A DNA stretch of 64,000 nucleotides from Oscillospiraceae bacterium (GTDB lineage: Bacteria; Bacillota; Clostridia; Oscillospirales; Oscillospiraceae). Shown here in pieces: positions 19,734 to 27,366 of the stretch (position 1 is the first letter of the stretch; each line of letters opens with the position of its first letter). The stretch lies in NCBI GenBank assembly GCA_015067995.1, contig SVLJ01000002.1, positions 1-64,000 on the forward strand, in the 5' to 3' direction. Position numbers and translations under genes: made by a program. The notes beneath the pieces are model-generated. The model searched no databases, had not been told where the DNA came from, and was given only the letters and a program-made list of their open reading frames with translations.

Positions 19734-20804
19734 ATGGAAAAGAAAATCGCGGTCATCCGCGGTGATGGCATCGGCCCGGAGATCGTGGGCGAAGCCATCA
19801 ACGTGCTGAATAAAGTGGCGGAGAAGTTCGGCCACACTTTCATCTATGACGAGACCCTTATGGGCGGCTGCGCCATCGATGCTTACGGCGATCCCTTCCC
19901 GCAGGTGAGTCTGGATAAGTGCCTGAATTCCGACGCGGTGCTGTTGGGCGCTGTGGGCGGCCCCAAGTGGGACGGTGTCCCCAAGGAGATCCGTCCCGAG
20001 CGCGGTCTGCTGCGGATGCGCAGCTCTCTGGGGCTCTACGCCAATATCCGTCCCACGAAGCTCTTCCCCCAGATGAAGGAGGCCTGCCCCCTGAAGCCGG
20101 AGATATCCGAAAAGGGCGTAGACTTCGTGGTGGTGCGTGAGTTGGTCAGCGGCGTTTACTTCGGCGAACACCGCAGTGAGCAGGTGAATGGACAGGAGAA
20201 GGCCACGGATATCATGGCCTATACCGAGGAGGAGATCCGCCGTATTGCCCATGTGGCCTTCCGCTTGGCGGAGAAGCGCCGGAAGAAGGTCTGCTCCGTG
20301 GACAAGGCCAACGTGCTGGCGACCTCCCGGCTGTGGCGTCGTGTGGTCAGCGAGGTGGCGGAGAGCTATCCCAATGTGGAACTAAGCCACATGTATGTGG
20401 ACAACTGTGCCATGCAGATCATCCGCGCACCTCACCAGTTTGACGTCATTGTGACGGAGAATCTGTTCGGAGACATCCTTTCCGACGAGGCCAGCATCAT
20501 CGGCGGCTCCATCGGCCTGATCCCCTCTGCCTCCATGGGCAGTGGTACACTGGGTGTCTATGAGCCTATCCACGGCTCTGCGCCGGACATCGCCGGTACT
20601 GACACTGCCAACCCCATCGGCACCATTCTGGCGGCAGCGGAGCTGCTGCGCAACTCCTTCGACATGCTCACCGAGGCCAAGGCCATTGAGGATGCCGTTA
20701 GCCGCGTACTGGACGACGGCTGCCGCTGCGGTGACATCATGTCCGAGGGTATGAAGCAGGTGGGCTGCCGGGAAATGGGTCGGCTGATCTGCGAGGCTAT
20801 TTAA
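19734..20804 (+). CDS. leuB: 3-isopropylmalate dehydrogenase
   Basis: 356 residues. It oxidises and decarboxylates 3-isopropylmalate with NAD+ to 2-ketoisocaproate. RGDGIGPEIV is at the N-terminus. The substrate-binding arginines lie in LLRMRSSLGLYANIRP, the catalytic Tyr/Lys region is in SGVYFGEHR and SVDKANVLATSRLW, and the NAD-binding loop is in EPIHGSAPDIAGTDTANP (GSAPDIAG). It is the last gene of leuACDB; the final transamination enzyme is not in this window. Confidence 0.96.
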   Translation: MEKKIAVIRGDGIGPEIVGEAINVLNKVAEKFGHTFIYDETLMGGCAIDAYGDPFPQVSLDKCLNSDAVLLGAVGGPKWDGVPKEIRPERGLLRMRSSLGLYANIRPTKLFPQMKEACPLKPEISEKGVDFVVVRELVSGVYFGEHRSEQVNGQEKATDIMAYTEEEIRRIAHVAFRLAEKRRKKVCSVDKANVLATSRLWRRVVSEVAESYPNVELSHMYVDNCAMQIIRAPHQFDVIVTENLFGDILSDEASIIGGSIGLIPSASMGSGTLGVYEPIHGSAPDIAGTDTANPIGTILAAAELLRNSFDMLTEAKAIEDAVSRVLDDGCRCGDIMSEGMKQVGCREMGRLICEAI

Positions 20805-20816
20805 ATATGTATGCAG

Positions 20817-20851
20817 CAGCGCCCCGAAGCGGTTACCGCTTCGGGGCGCTG
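20817..20851. terminator. Hairpin between leuB and the AraC regulator gene
   Basis: A 16-bp perfect GC-rich stem (20817-20832 with 20836-20851) with a TTA loop between convergent genes. No clear T run, so it may act as a weak bidirectional terminator or a 3'-end stabiliser. Confidence 0.6.
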
Positions 20852-20856
20852 AATGT

Positions 20857-21603
20857 TTACTGTGCGGAGGGAGGATAGCCGTACTTGCTGCGGAAGGCCT
20901 TGCTAAAATACAGGGCATCCTCAAAGCCCACCATCAGAGCTACCTCGCCGATGGTGGAGAAGTCGCCGTTGTCCAGAATGGCCATAGCCTGCGTCAGCCG
21001 CCGGTCTATGACATAGCGCTTGGGACTGACTCCGAAGCGCGCAAGGAAGATCTGTCGGAAATAGGTGTCCGACATGCCGCAGCGCTCGTGGAGGCTGCCG
21101 ATTTTCAGGTCGGGATCAAAGATGTGCGCCTCCAGATATGTCAGCGCCGGCTGGATTCTGGAATAGATGTGACTGCCGGTGTGTCCGTGTCCGCCGCCGG
21201 CAAAATGAGACAGCAGCTCATAGAGCAGCGCCATGCACCGGCACTGGTTGGCAGGTGTCTGGACGGACCAGTTCTGATACAGCCGCAGAAAGAGGTTGTG
21301 CAGCTCTGTCTGACCGTACAGCGCATAGCCGCCGGGGGGCGTGTCCGGAAGGTCGCCCTCAAAATTCACCAGAATGTAGGTGGCGGTGTCCGATGACAGG
21401 ATCTCACCCCGGTAGGTGGGACTGTTGGCGATGAGCATCACGTCACCGGGTTTCAGCACCGGTGTCTGGGCGGGAAGGTGGTAGCGGACGGTGCCGGTAA
21501 GCCGCAGGATGAGCCGGTGGGGATATTTTGTGTGTACGGCATTGGGATTGGTAACGCCGCGAATCACGCTGACCAGTTTTAAATTTTCTATATGTTTCAG
21601 CAT
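20857..21603 (-). CDS. AraC family transcriptional regulator
   Basis: 248 residues from the ATG at 21601-21603. The N-terminal half is a cupin-like sensor (VLKPGDVMLIANSPTYRG). The C-terminal half has the two helix-turn-helix segments of AraC (LKIGSLHERCGMSDTYFRQIF, seen as LHERCGMSDTYFRQIF, and FSTIGEVALMVGFEDALYFSKAF, seen as VALMVGFEDALYFSKAF). A longer open frame to 21669 lacks an SD and homology. It is divergent from the MBL-M20-SGNH-M20 cluster and probably activates it through the direct repeats at 21662-21688. Confidence 0.85.
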   Translation of the reverse strand: MLKHIENLKLVSVIRGVTNPNAVHTKYPHRLILRLTGTVRYHLPAQTPVLKPGDVMLIANSPTYRGEILSSDTATYILVNFEGDLPDTPPGGYALYGQTELHNLFLRLYQNWSVQTPANQCRCMALLYELLSHFAGGGHGHTGSHIYSRIQPALTYLEAHIFDPDLKIGSLHERCGMSDTYFRQIFLARFGVSPKRYVIDRRLTQAMAILDNGDFSTIGEVALMVGFEDALYFSKAFRSKYGYPPSAQ

Positions 21604-21661
21604 ATTATCACCGAGAAAATTGTAGCATACGGCGTTGTGTTTTGGCAACATCTGTTGTAAT

Positions 21662-21688
21662 ATTTCCATGTGGTTGCGTTATTTCCAT
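21662..21688 (+). promoter_or_regulatory. Direct repeat, likely AraC-regulator operator
   Basis: Two copies of ATTTCCAT (21662-21669 and 21681-21688) lie 19 bases apart on the same face of the helix. The second abuts the -35 of the divergent hydrolase promoter, the usual arrangement for activation by an AraC protein. Confidence 0.55.
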
Positions 21689-21716
21689 TTACAAGGAAAT
21701 GCGGGTTTAGTATAGT
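21688..21716 (+). promoter_or_regulatory. Promoter of the MBL-M20-SGNH-M20 cluster
   Basis: TTTACA (21688-21693), 17 bases, TATAGT (21711-21716), about 35 bases ahead of the first start codon. Confidence 0.6.
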
Positions 21717-21750
21717 ATCGACAGGATGAATACGTAGAGGAGTATTTTTT

Positions 21751-22614
21751 ATGACATGGTATGAAGAATATATGCGGGATTACAGAGCCAGAGGTGCGGA
21801 GGCTGCCAAGGAGTTTTACGCGGCTCCGTCCACCAAGGCCATCGCGCCCTTCCGCATTGCCGATGATCTTTATTATGTAGGCGACCGGAAGGTCTGTGTC
21901 CACCTGCTTCGGACCGACGAGGGTCTGATCCTCTTTGATGCAGGCTATCCGCAGGCCAAGCATCTGTTGTGGGAGAGCATCATCCGTCTGGGCTTCGATC
22001 CCGCGGATGTGCGCTGGATCATCCTAACCCACGGCCACTCTGATCATTTCGGCGCATCCAACGAGTTCCGCAGCCTGTACGGCACCAAGGTGGCCATCAG
22101 CGCCGCTGATGCCGCTGCCATCCGGGAGCGCCCTGAGCGAGCCTCTGCCAATCCGCTGCTCCTGCCGGTGATCGACCGTGAGTTGCAGGACGGCGAGATC
22201 TTTTCCTTCGGAGGCAGGGAGATCCGCTGTGAGCTGACCCCGGGGCATACGCTGGGCGTCATGAGCTTCTTTATGGATGTGACCGACGGCGGCAAGACCT
22301 ATCGCGCAGGACTGCTGGGCGGTGTGGGTCACAATCAGGTGGCGCTGCCGTATCTGCTGTATTATGGCCTGCCGCTGGACATGCCCCAGCGGATGCTGGC
22401 GTCCCTTGACCGGATGGAAAAGGAAAGCGTCCAGATCCATCTGGGCAACCATCCCGCCAACAACCACACGCTGGAGAAGCGGGAACGGCAGCTGCGTGAG
22501 GGCGGGAATCCCTTCATCGACCCGGAGAGCTGGTGCAGCTTCATCCGAGAGACCCGGGAGATATTCCGGAAGGTCATCGAGAATAATGCGGAGCTGGCAA
22601 AACAGCATCCCTGA
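21751..22614 (+). CDS. MBL fold metallo-hydrolase
   Basis: 287 residues. The metal motif is THGHSDHFGASNEF (HxHxDH); further ligands lie in TPGHTLGVMSFFMD and in HLGNHPANN. The architecture resembles the glyoxalase II/B3 lactamase-like group. No signal peptide is seen, so it is cytoplasmic. It heads a cluster with two M20 amidohydrolases and an SGNH hydrolase, suggesting hydrolysis of a conjugated substrate such as an acylated amino acid or lactone. The substrate is unknown. Confidence 0.85.
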   Translation: MTWYEEYMRDYRARGAEAAKEFYAAPSTKAIAPFRIADDLYYVGDRKVCVHLLRTDEGLILFDAGYPQAKHLLWESIIRLGFDPADVRWIILTHGHSDHFGASNEFRSLYGTKVAISAADAAAIRERPERASANPLLLPVIDRELQDGEIFSFGGREIRCELTPGHTLGVMSFFMDVTDGGKTYRAGLLGGVGHNQVALPYLLYYGLPLDMPQRMLASLDRMEKESVQIHLGNHPANNHTLEKRERQLREGGNPFIDPESWCSFIRETREIFRKVIENNAELAKQHP

Positions 22615-22694
22615 CGCTGATCACCAGCCTGCTGGCCTGTATTACTGTGCCCATTTGTATGACAATCTTTACATAAGAACAGGAGTGTTGCGGC

Positions 22695-23873
22695 ATGAAG
22701 CATGTAGAAGAACTGATTCGAAAATATGAAGCGACGGTGCTGGAGCATTACCACTGGCTCCACGCCCATCCGGAGCTCTCCGGTGAGGAGAAGGAGACCG
22801 CCGCCTATGTGGCGGCGCAGCTGCGGAAGATGGGGCTGGAGCCGAAGGAGCATGTGGGCGGCTACGGCGTTACCGCGGTGATTCAGGGCAAAGGCCCCGG
22901 TAAGTGCATCGGTCTCCGGGCAGACTTTGATGCCCTGCCCATGACGGAACGCACAGGACTGCCTTTCGCCTCTCAGAATCCCGGCATCATGCATTCCTGC
23001 GGTCACGATACCCACGCCGCTATGCTGCTGGGTACGGCGCAGGTGCTTCTGGATCTGCGGGATACCTTTGACGGCTGCGTGAAGCTGCTTTTCCAGCCCT
23101 CTGAAGAAAACGCCGCCGACAGCGGTGCCAAGCGGATGATCGCTGACGGCGCACTGGAGAATCCCCATGTGGATGCCGTTATCGGTCAGCATATCGATCC
23201 GTGGACGGACACCGGCAGCGTCTGCACCCGCGACTCTGCGGCCTCCGACCGGTTTTTCATCACCGTGGAGGGTGAAAGCAGCCATGCCGCCAGACCCCAC
23301 ATGGGTGTGGATGCCATTGCCGTGGCAGTGCAGATCGCTTCTGCACTGCAGAACATCGTGTCCCGGAATGTAAACCCGCTGGAAAGCTCTGTCATCACCA
23401 TCGGCAAGATTACCGGCGGCGACCGCTACAATGTACTGGCCAGCCACGTGGAGATGGAAGGCACCTGCCGCAACCGCAGCATTGCTGTCCGCGACATGGT
23501 GGAAAAGCGCATGGAGAGCATCGTCACCGGCGTTGCCGCCAGCATGGGCGCCAAGGGTACTTTCCGGTATGTCCGGGGTTATTCCGCCATCATCAACGAT
23601 CCCGGCATGATGGAGCTGGTGCGGGAGGTCAGTGAGGAACTGCTGGGCAGCGAGAATGTCACCATTCCCAACACTCCCAGCATGGGCGGCGAGGACTTCT
23701 CCTTCTTTGCCGAAAAGGTGCCCGGCGTGTTCTATCGCACCGGCTGCCACAAAGTCAGCGAGCCTGTCTACTCCACCCACAGTGAGTACATGATCGTGGA
23801 TCCCGGCTGCTTCCCCATCGGTATGCAGATCATGGTGGAGAGTGTGCTGAAGTATCTGGGACGCAATCAGTAA
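22695..23873 (+). CDS. M20 family amidohydrolase (first of two paralogs)
   Basis: 392 residues. M20D-type amidohydrolase with metal-binding HSCGHDTHAAMLLG, the acidic QPSEENAADSGAK, and SHAARPHMGVDAI in the dimerisation lid region. Relatives cleave N-acyl or indole-acetyl amino acids, hippurate-like amides or small peptides. AGGAG stands 9 bases before the ATG. By eye it is about three quarters identical to the gene at 24496-25677, so the two arose by local duplication, with the SGNH gene between them. Specificity is not readable from sequence. Confidence 0.88.
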   Translation: MKHVEELIRKYEATVLEHYHWLHAHPELSGEEKETAAYVAAQLRKMGLEPKEHVGGYGVTAVIQGKGPGKCIGLRADFDALPMTERTGLPFASQNPGIMHSCGHDTHAAMLLGTAQVLLDLRDTFDGCVKLLFQPSEENAADSGAKRMIADGALENPHVDAVIGQHIDPWTDTGSVCTRDSAASDRFFITVEGESSHAARPHMGVDAIAVAVQIASALQNIVSRNVNPLESSVITIGKITGGDRYNVLASHVEMEGTCRNRSIAVRDMVEKRMESIVTGVAASMGAKGTFRYVRGYSAIINDPGMMELVREVSEELLGSENVTIPNTPSMGGEDFSFFAEKVPGVFYRTGCHKVSEPVYSTHSEYMIVDPGCFPIGMQIMVESVLKYLGRNQ

Positions 23874-23884
23874 GGAGTGGCAGA

Positions 23885-24478
23885 ATGAAAAACATTTTTC
23901 TCATCGGCGATTCCATCCGGTTCGGCACCGGTAAGCCGGACAGCCTTGGCTATGGAATCTATGTCAAGGAAAAGCTGGCTGATCGCGCCAATGTGTATTA
24001 TCCCGATGAAAACTGCCGGTTTGCCCAGCATACCCTGCGGTTTCTCCATAAGTGGGCGGCGGATGCGCCTAAAGAGGAGATCGACATCGTCCACTGGAAC
24101 AACGGCCTGTGGGACGCGGTGCGCCTGTTTGGCGACGAGCCTCTGACACCGCTGGAGGTCTACGGCGATATGCTCCGGCGTGTATACAAGCGCATCCGGT
24201 TTCTCTTCCCCAACGCCAAAGTGATTTTTGCCCTCTCCACTTCGGTGATCGAGGAATGGGCCAAGCCGGAATTTATTCGCTATAACCACGAGATCGAAAT
24301 GTATAACCGCAAGGCCATGGAGGTCATGGCAGAACTGGGCGTGGAGGTCAACGACCTCTATACATTGTCCAAGACATTTGACAACTCTTTCCACTCTGAC
24401 TGGGTGCACTTCGGCGAGGAAGGCTCCCTGCGTCTGGCGGACGCGGTGATCCGCGCCTGCTTCCCGGAGGAAGGATGA
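23885..24478 (+). CDS. SGNH/GDSL-type hydrolase
   Basis: 197 residues. Block I GDSIRFG carries the nucleophilic serine near residue 9, NNGLWD supplies the block III Asn, and DWVHFGEEG near the C-terminus supplies the catalytic Asp and His. The fold is that of cytoplasmic lysophospholipase/acyl-esterase-like enzymes. GGAGTGG precedes the ATG, 11 bases after the first M20 gene. Placed between two M20 paralogs, it may remove an ester-linked acyl group from the same substrate. Confidence 0.82.
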   Translation: MKNIFLIGDSIRFGTGKPDSLGYGIYVKEKLADRANVYYPDENCRFAQHTLRFLHKWAADAPKEEIDIVHWNNGLWDAVRLFGDEPLTPLEVYGDMLRRVYKRIRFLFPNAKVIFALSTSVIEEWAKPEFIRYNHEIEMYNRKAMEVMAELGVEVNDLYTLSKTFDNSFHSDWVHFGEEGSLRLADAVIRACFPEEG

Positions 24479-24495
24479 AAGGAAGAAACTGTAGT

Positions 24496-25677
24496 ATGGA
24501 ACGTGTAGAAGCACTGATCAAAAAATATCAGGATACTGTGGTGGAGCATTATCACTGGCTCCATGCCCATCCGGAGGTTTCCGGTCAGGAGAAGGAGACT
24601 GCCGCCTATATCGCCGCCCAGCTGCGGAAGATGGGTCTGGAGCCTACCGAGAACGTGGGCGGCTACGGCGTCACCGCTGTCATCAAGGGCAGAGGGCCCG
24701 GCAAGTGCGTCGGTCTTCGCGCGGACTTTGACGCTCTGCCCATTCAGGAGTGTACCGGTTTGCCCTTTGCCTCTCAGAACCCCGGTGTTATGCACGCCTG
24801 CGGCCACGATACCCATACGGCCATGCTGCTGGGCACTGCACAGGTGCTGATGGATCTGCGGGATACCTTTGACGGCTGCGTGAAGCTGATCTTCCAGCCC
24901 TCCGAGGAAAACTCTGCCGACAGCGGTGCAAAAAAGATGATCGCCGACGGCGCACTGGAGAATCCCCATGTGGATGCCATCATTGGTCAGCACATCAACC
25001 CCGAGAAGCCTGTGGGCACCATCGGTACCCGCGTAGGTGCCGACTCTGCCGCCTCCGACCGATTCTTCATCACCGTGGAGGGTAAGTCCAGCCACGCATC
25101 CCAGCCCCAGAACGGCATTGACACCATCGCTGTCAGCGCCCAGATTATCTCCGCACTGCAGACCATCGTGGCCCGCAACGTGGCGCCTCTGAAGAGTGCG
25201 GTGGTTACCATCGGCAAGATCTCCGGCGGCGACCGCTACAACGTGCTGGCCGGTCGTGTGGATATGGAAGGCACCTGCCGCAACCATGATCCCGCTGTTC
25301 GGGATATGATCGAGCAGCGTATGGAGAGCATCATCCGTGGTGTTGCCGAGGGCATGGGTGCTACCTATACCTTCCGGTACGTCCGGGGTTATTCTCCCAT
25401 CATGAACGATAAAGACATGATCGAATTGCTCTGCGCTACGGCAAGCGAGATCATCGGCGAGGAAAACATCGAGATCAAGCCTGCGCCTGGTCTGGGCGGC
25501 GAGGACTTCTCTTTCTTTGCGGAGAAGGTGCCCGGCGCGTTCTACCGTATGGGCTGCCATGCCGAAGGCACTCCCATCTGGCCTGCCCACAATGAGCATA
25601 TGGTGGTGGATCCCGCCTGCTTCCCCGTGGGTATGCAGATCATGACGGAAAGCGCCCTGAACTATCTGGCAAAATAA
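24496..25677 (+). CDS. M20 family amidohydrolase (second of two paralogs)
   Basis: 393 residues, closely related to the gene at 22695. Conserved HACGHDTHTAMLLG, QPSEENSADSGAK and SHASQPQNGIDTI. I chose the ATG at 24496 because the paralog begins at the same point (MxxVExLIxKY); a start at 24475 would overlap the SGNH gene stop and sit too close to its SD. It differs from its paralog mainly around the substrate-proximal NPEKPVGTIGTRVG insertion, which could signal different specificity. Confidence 0.88.
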   Translation: MERVEALIKKYQDTVVEHYHWLHAHPEVSGQEKETAAYIAAQLRKMGLEPTENVGGYGVTAVIKGRGPGKCVGLRADFDALPIQECTGLPFASQNPGVMHACGHDTHTAMLLGTAQVLMDLRDTFDGCVKLIFQPSEENSADSGAKKMIADGALENPHVDAIIGQHINPEKPVGTIGTRVGADSAASDRFFITVEGKSSHASQPQNGIDTIAVSAQIISALQTIVARNVAPLKSAVVTIGKISGGDRYNVLAGRVDMEGTCRNHDPAVRDMIEQRMESIIRGVAEGMGATYTFRYVRGYSPIMNDKDMIELLCATASEIIGEENIEIKPAPGLGGEDFSFFAEKVPGAFYRMGCHAEGTPIWPAHNEHMVVDPACFPVGMQIMTESALNYLAK

Positions 25678-25681
25678 GTGC

Positions 25682-25718
25682 AAACAGAGTCGAAAGAATT
25701 TCTTTCGGCTCTGTTTTT
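25682..25718 (+). terminator. Terminator of the M20 cluster
   Basis: A 16-bp stem with one G-T pair (25682-25697 with 25701-25716) followed by a T run. Confidence 0.9.
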
Positions 25719-25761
25719 ATCATTTTTACGGGGAAAAGAGGCAGAGAATGTCCGTGGCTGC

Positions 25762-25790
25762 TTGCAAGGGGGATTCTTTAGCGGTATAAT
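25762..25790 (+). promoter_or_regulatory. Promoter of the metF operon
   Basis: TTGCAA (25762-25767), 17 bases, consensus TATAAT (25785-25790), about 30 bases ahead of metF. Confidence 0.75.
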
Positions 25791-25819
25791 GAAACAAATT
25801 GCATGGAGGGGGAGTTCAT

Positions 25820-26698
25820 ATGAAGATCATTGAAGAACTGAAAAAAGAGACACCGACCCTGTCCTTTGAGGTATTTCCGCCCAAGACCGATACGGCCTTT
25901 GAGAATGTTCGGGCGGCAGTGGAGGAGATCGCCAAGCTGCGCCCCTCATTCATGAGTGTTACCTACGGCGCCGGCGGCGGCACCAGTCAGTATACGCTGG
26001 ACATTGCCAAAAAGATCCGGGACGAGTACGGCGTGCCGTCTCTGGCCCATCTGACCTGCGTTTCCTCCACCAGAGAGACGGTGGCGGCACGGATCCGGGA
26101 CCTGAAGGCTGCCGGTATCGAGAACATCATGGCTCTCCGCGGCGACCTGACGCCGGAGCTGATGGGTGCTGACCGCAGCGGCTGGCCCTATCGCCACGCG
26201 GTGGATCTCATCCGCGAGCTGAAGGAGAGCGGCGCTGATTTCTGCATCGGCGGTGCCTGCTATCCCGAGGTGCACCCGGAGAGCACCAATCAGAAGGACG
26301 ATATCCTGCATCTGAAGGAGAAGGTGGAGGCCGGCTGCGACTTCCTCACCACCCAGATGTTCTTTGATAACAATCTGCTTTACAATTTCCTCTATAAGAT
26401 CCGCGAGGCGGGCATCACCGTGCCGGTTGTACCCGGCATCATGCCCATCACCAACGCCAAGCAGGTGGAGCGTGCCATCCAGATGTCCGGCTCCTTCATG
26501 CCCCAGCGGTTCAAGGCACTGGTGGACAAGTTTGGTTCCGATCCCGCGGCCATGATGCAGGCGGGTATCGCCTATGCCACCGATCAGATCATCGATCTTT
26601 ATGCCAACGGCGTCAACCACATCCATGTGTATACCATGAATAAACCGGAAGTGGCTGCAAAGATCCAGAGCAACCTCTCCGCCATCCTGAAAAAATGA
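25820..26698 (+). CDS. metF: Methylenetetrahydrofolate reductase
   Basis: 292 residues. TIM barrel flavoprotein that reduces 5,10-methylene-THF to 5-methyl-THF for methionine synthesis. The N-terminal TLSFEVFPPKTD carries the catalytic Glu. SVTYGAGGGT, ALRGDLTPE and the Asp/Gln-rich QKDDILHLKEKVEAG and TQMFFDNN blocks are all present. GGAGGGGGAG precedes the ATG at 25820. Its stop overlaps the start of the next gene by 4 bases, so the methyl donor enzyme and the MetH repair domain are translationally coupled. Confidence 0.95.
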   Translation: MKIIEELKKETPTLSFEVFPPKTDTAFENVRAAVEEIAKLRPSFMSVTYGAGGGTSQYTLDIAKKIRDEYGVPSLAHLTCVSSTRETVAARIRDLKAAGIENIMALRGDLTPELMGADRSGWPYRHAVDLIRELKESGADFCIGGACYPEVHPESTNQKDDILHLKEKVEAGCDFLTTQMFFDNNLLYNFLYKIREAGITVPVVPGIMPITNAKQVERAIQMSGSFMPQRFKALVDKFGSDPAAMMQAGIAYATDQIIDLYANGVNHIHVYTMNKPEVAAKIQSNLSAILKK

Positions 26699-27366
26699 TG
26701 GATGTCGTGCTGGTGCGCAGCTATGCCCCGCCGCCGGTTGACCGCCGGGAGATCATCCGCTACATGAGCGCCCGGGAGCTGACGGAGGAGCTGACCGCTC
26801 TGCTGGAGGAATGTCTCCGGGAGGCGGAAGGCCACCTGCGCTATGCTGTTTGCTGGCGGGAAGTTCCAGTGTCCGTAACGGATACCGGAGTGGATCTGGG
26901 CTTTGCGGCAGTGGAGTCGGCGTCTCTCCGAAAGCAGCTCACTGGCTGCGGAAGGGCAGTGCTGTTTGGCGCCACTGTGGGTCTGGAGCTGGATCGGCTT
27001 ATTGCCCGATACAGCCGCCTGCAGCCTGTCAAGGCGCTGATCCTGCAAGCGATTGGTGCAGAACGGGTGGAGGCACTGTGTGATGCATTCTGCGCAGATA
27101 TCCGGCGGCAGGCACAGGAGAAGGGAGAATTTACCCGGTCACGCTTTAGTCCCGGTTACGGGGATGTACCTCTGGCGCTGCAGCAGGATATCTTCCGTGT
27201 GCTGGACTGCGCCCGCATGATCGGCCTGACCCTGAACGGAAGTCTCCTGATGACGCCCACCAAGTCCGTGACGGCCATCATCGGCATCGGAGACGGTTCG
27301 CAACAACCTGATAAGGAGAAGTGCAGCGCCTGTACCAAGGGCGACTGCGTATTCAGAAACCTATGA
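26695..27366 (+). CDS. Stand-alone MetH reactivation-domain protein
   Basis: 223 residues, matching the AdoMet-binding activation domain found at the C-terminus of long MetH enzymes. RFSPGYGDVPL and TPTKSVTAIIGIG are the AdoMet-binding signatures. The C-terminus adds a Cys pattern (CSACTKGDCVF) absent from E. coli MetH. It should reductively methylate cob(II)alamin on the neighbouring MetH, which lacks this domain. Its start overlaps metF and its stop overlaps metH, making a three-gene coupled operon. Confidence 0.88.
   Translation: MMDVVLVRSYAPPPVDRREIIRYMSARELTEELTALLEECLREAEGHLRYAVCWREVPVSVTDTGVDLGFAAVESASLRKQLTGCGRAVLFGATVGLELDRLIARYSRLQPVKALILQAIGAERVEALCDAFCADIRRQAQEKGEFTRSRFSPGYGDVPLALQQDIFRVLDCARMIGLTLNGSLLMTPTKSVTAIIGIGDGSQQPDKEKCSACTKGDCVFRNL

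Noticed and set aside
20817-20851. Possible attachment site or IS end at the perfect 16-bp inverted repeat
   Set aside because: It sits between convergent genes with no transposase or integrase near, so a transcription-end hairpin is simpler.
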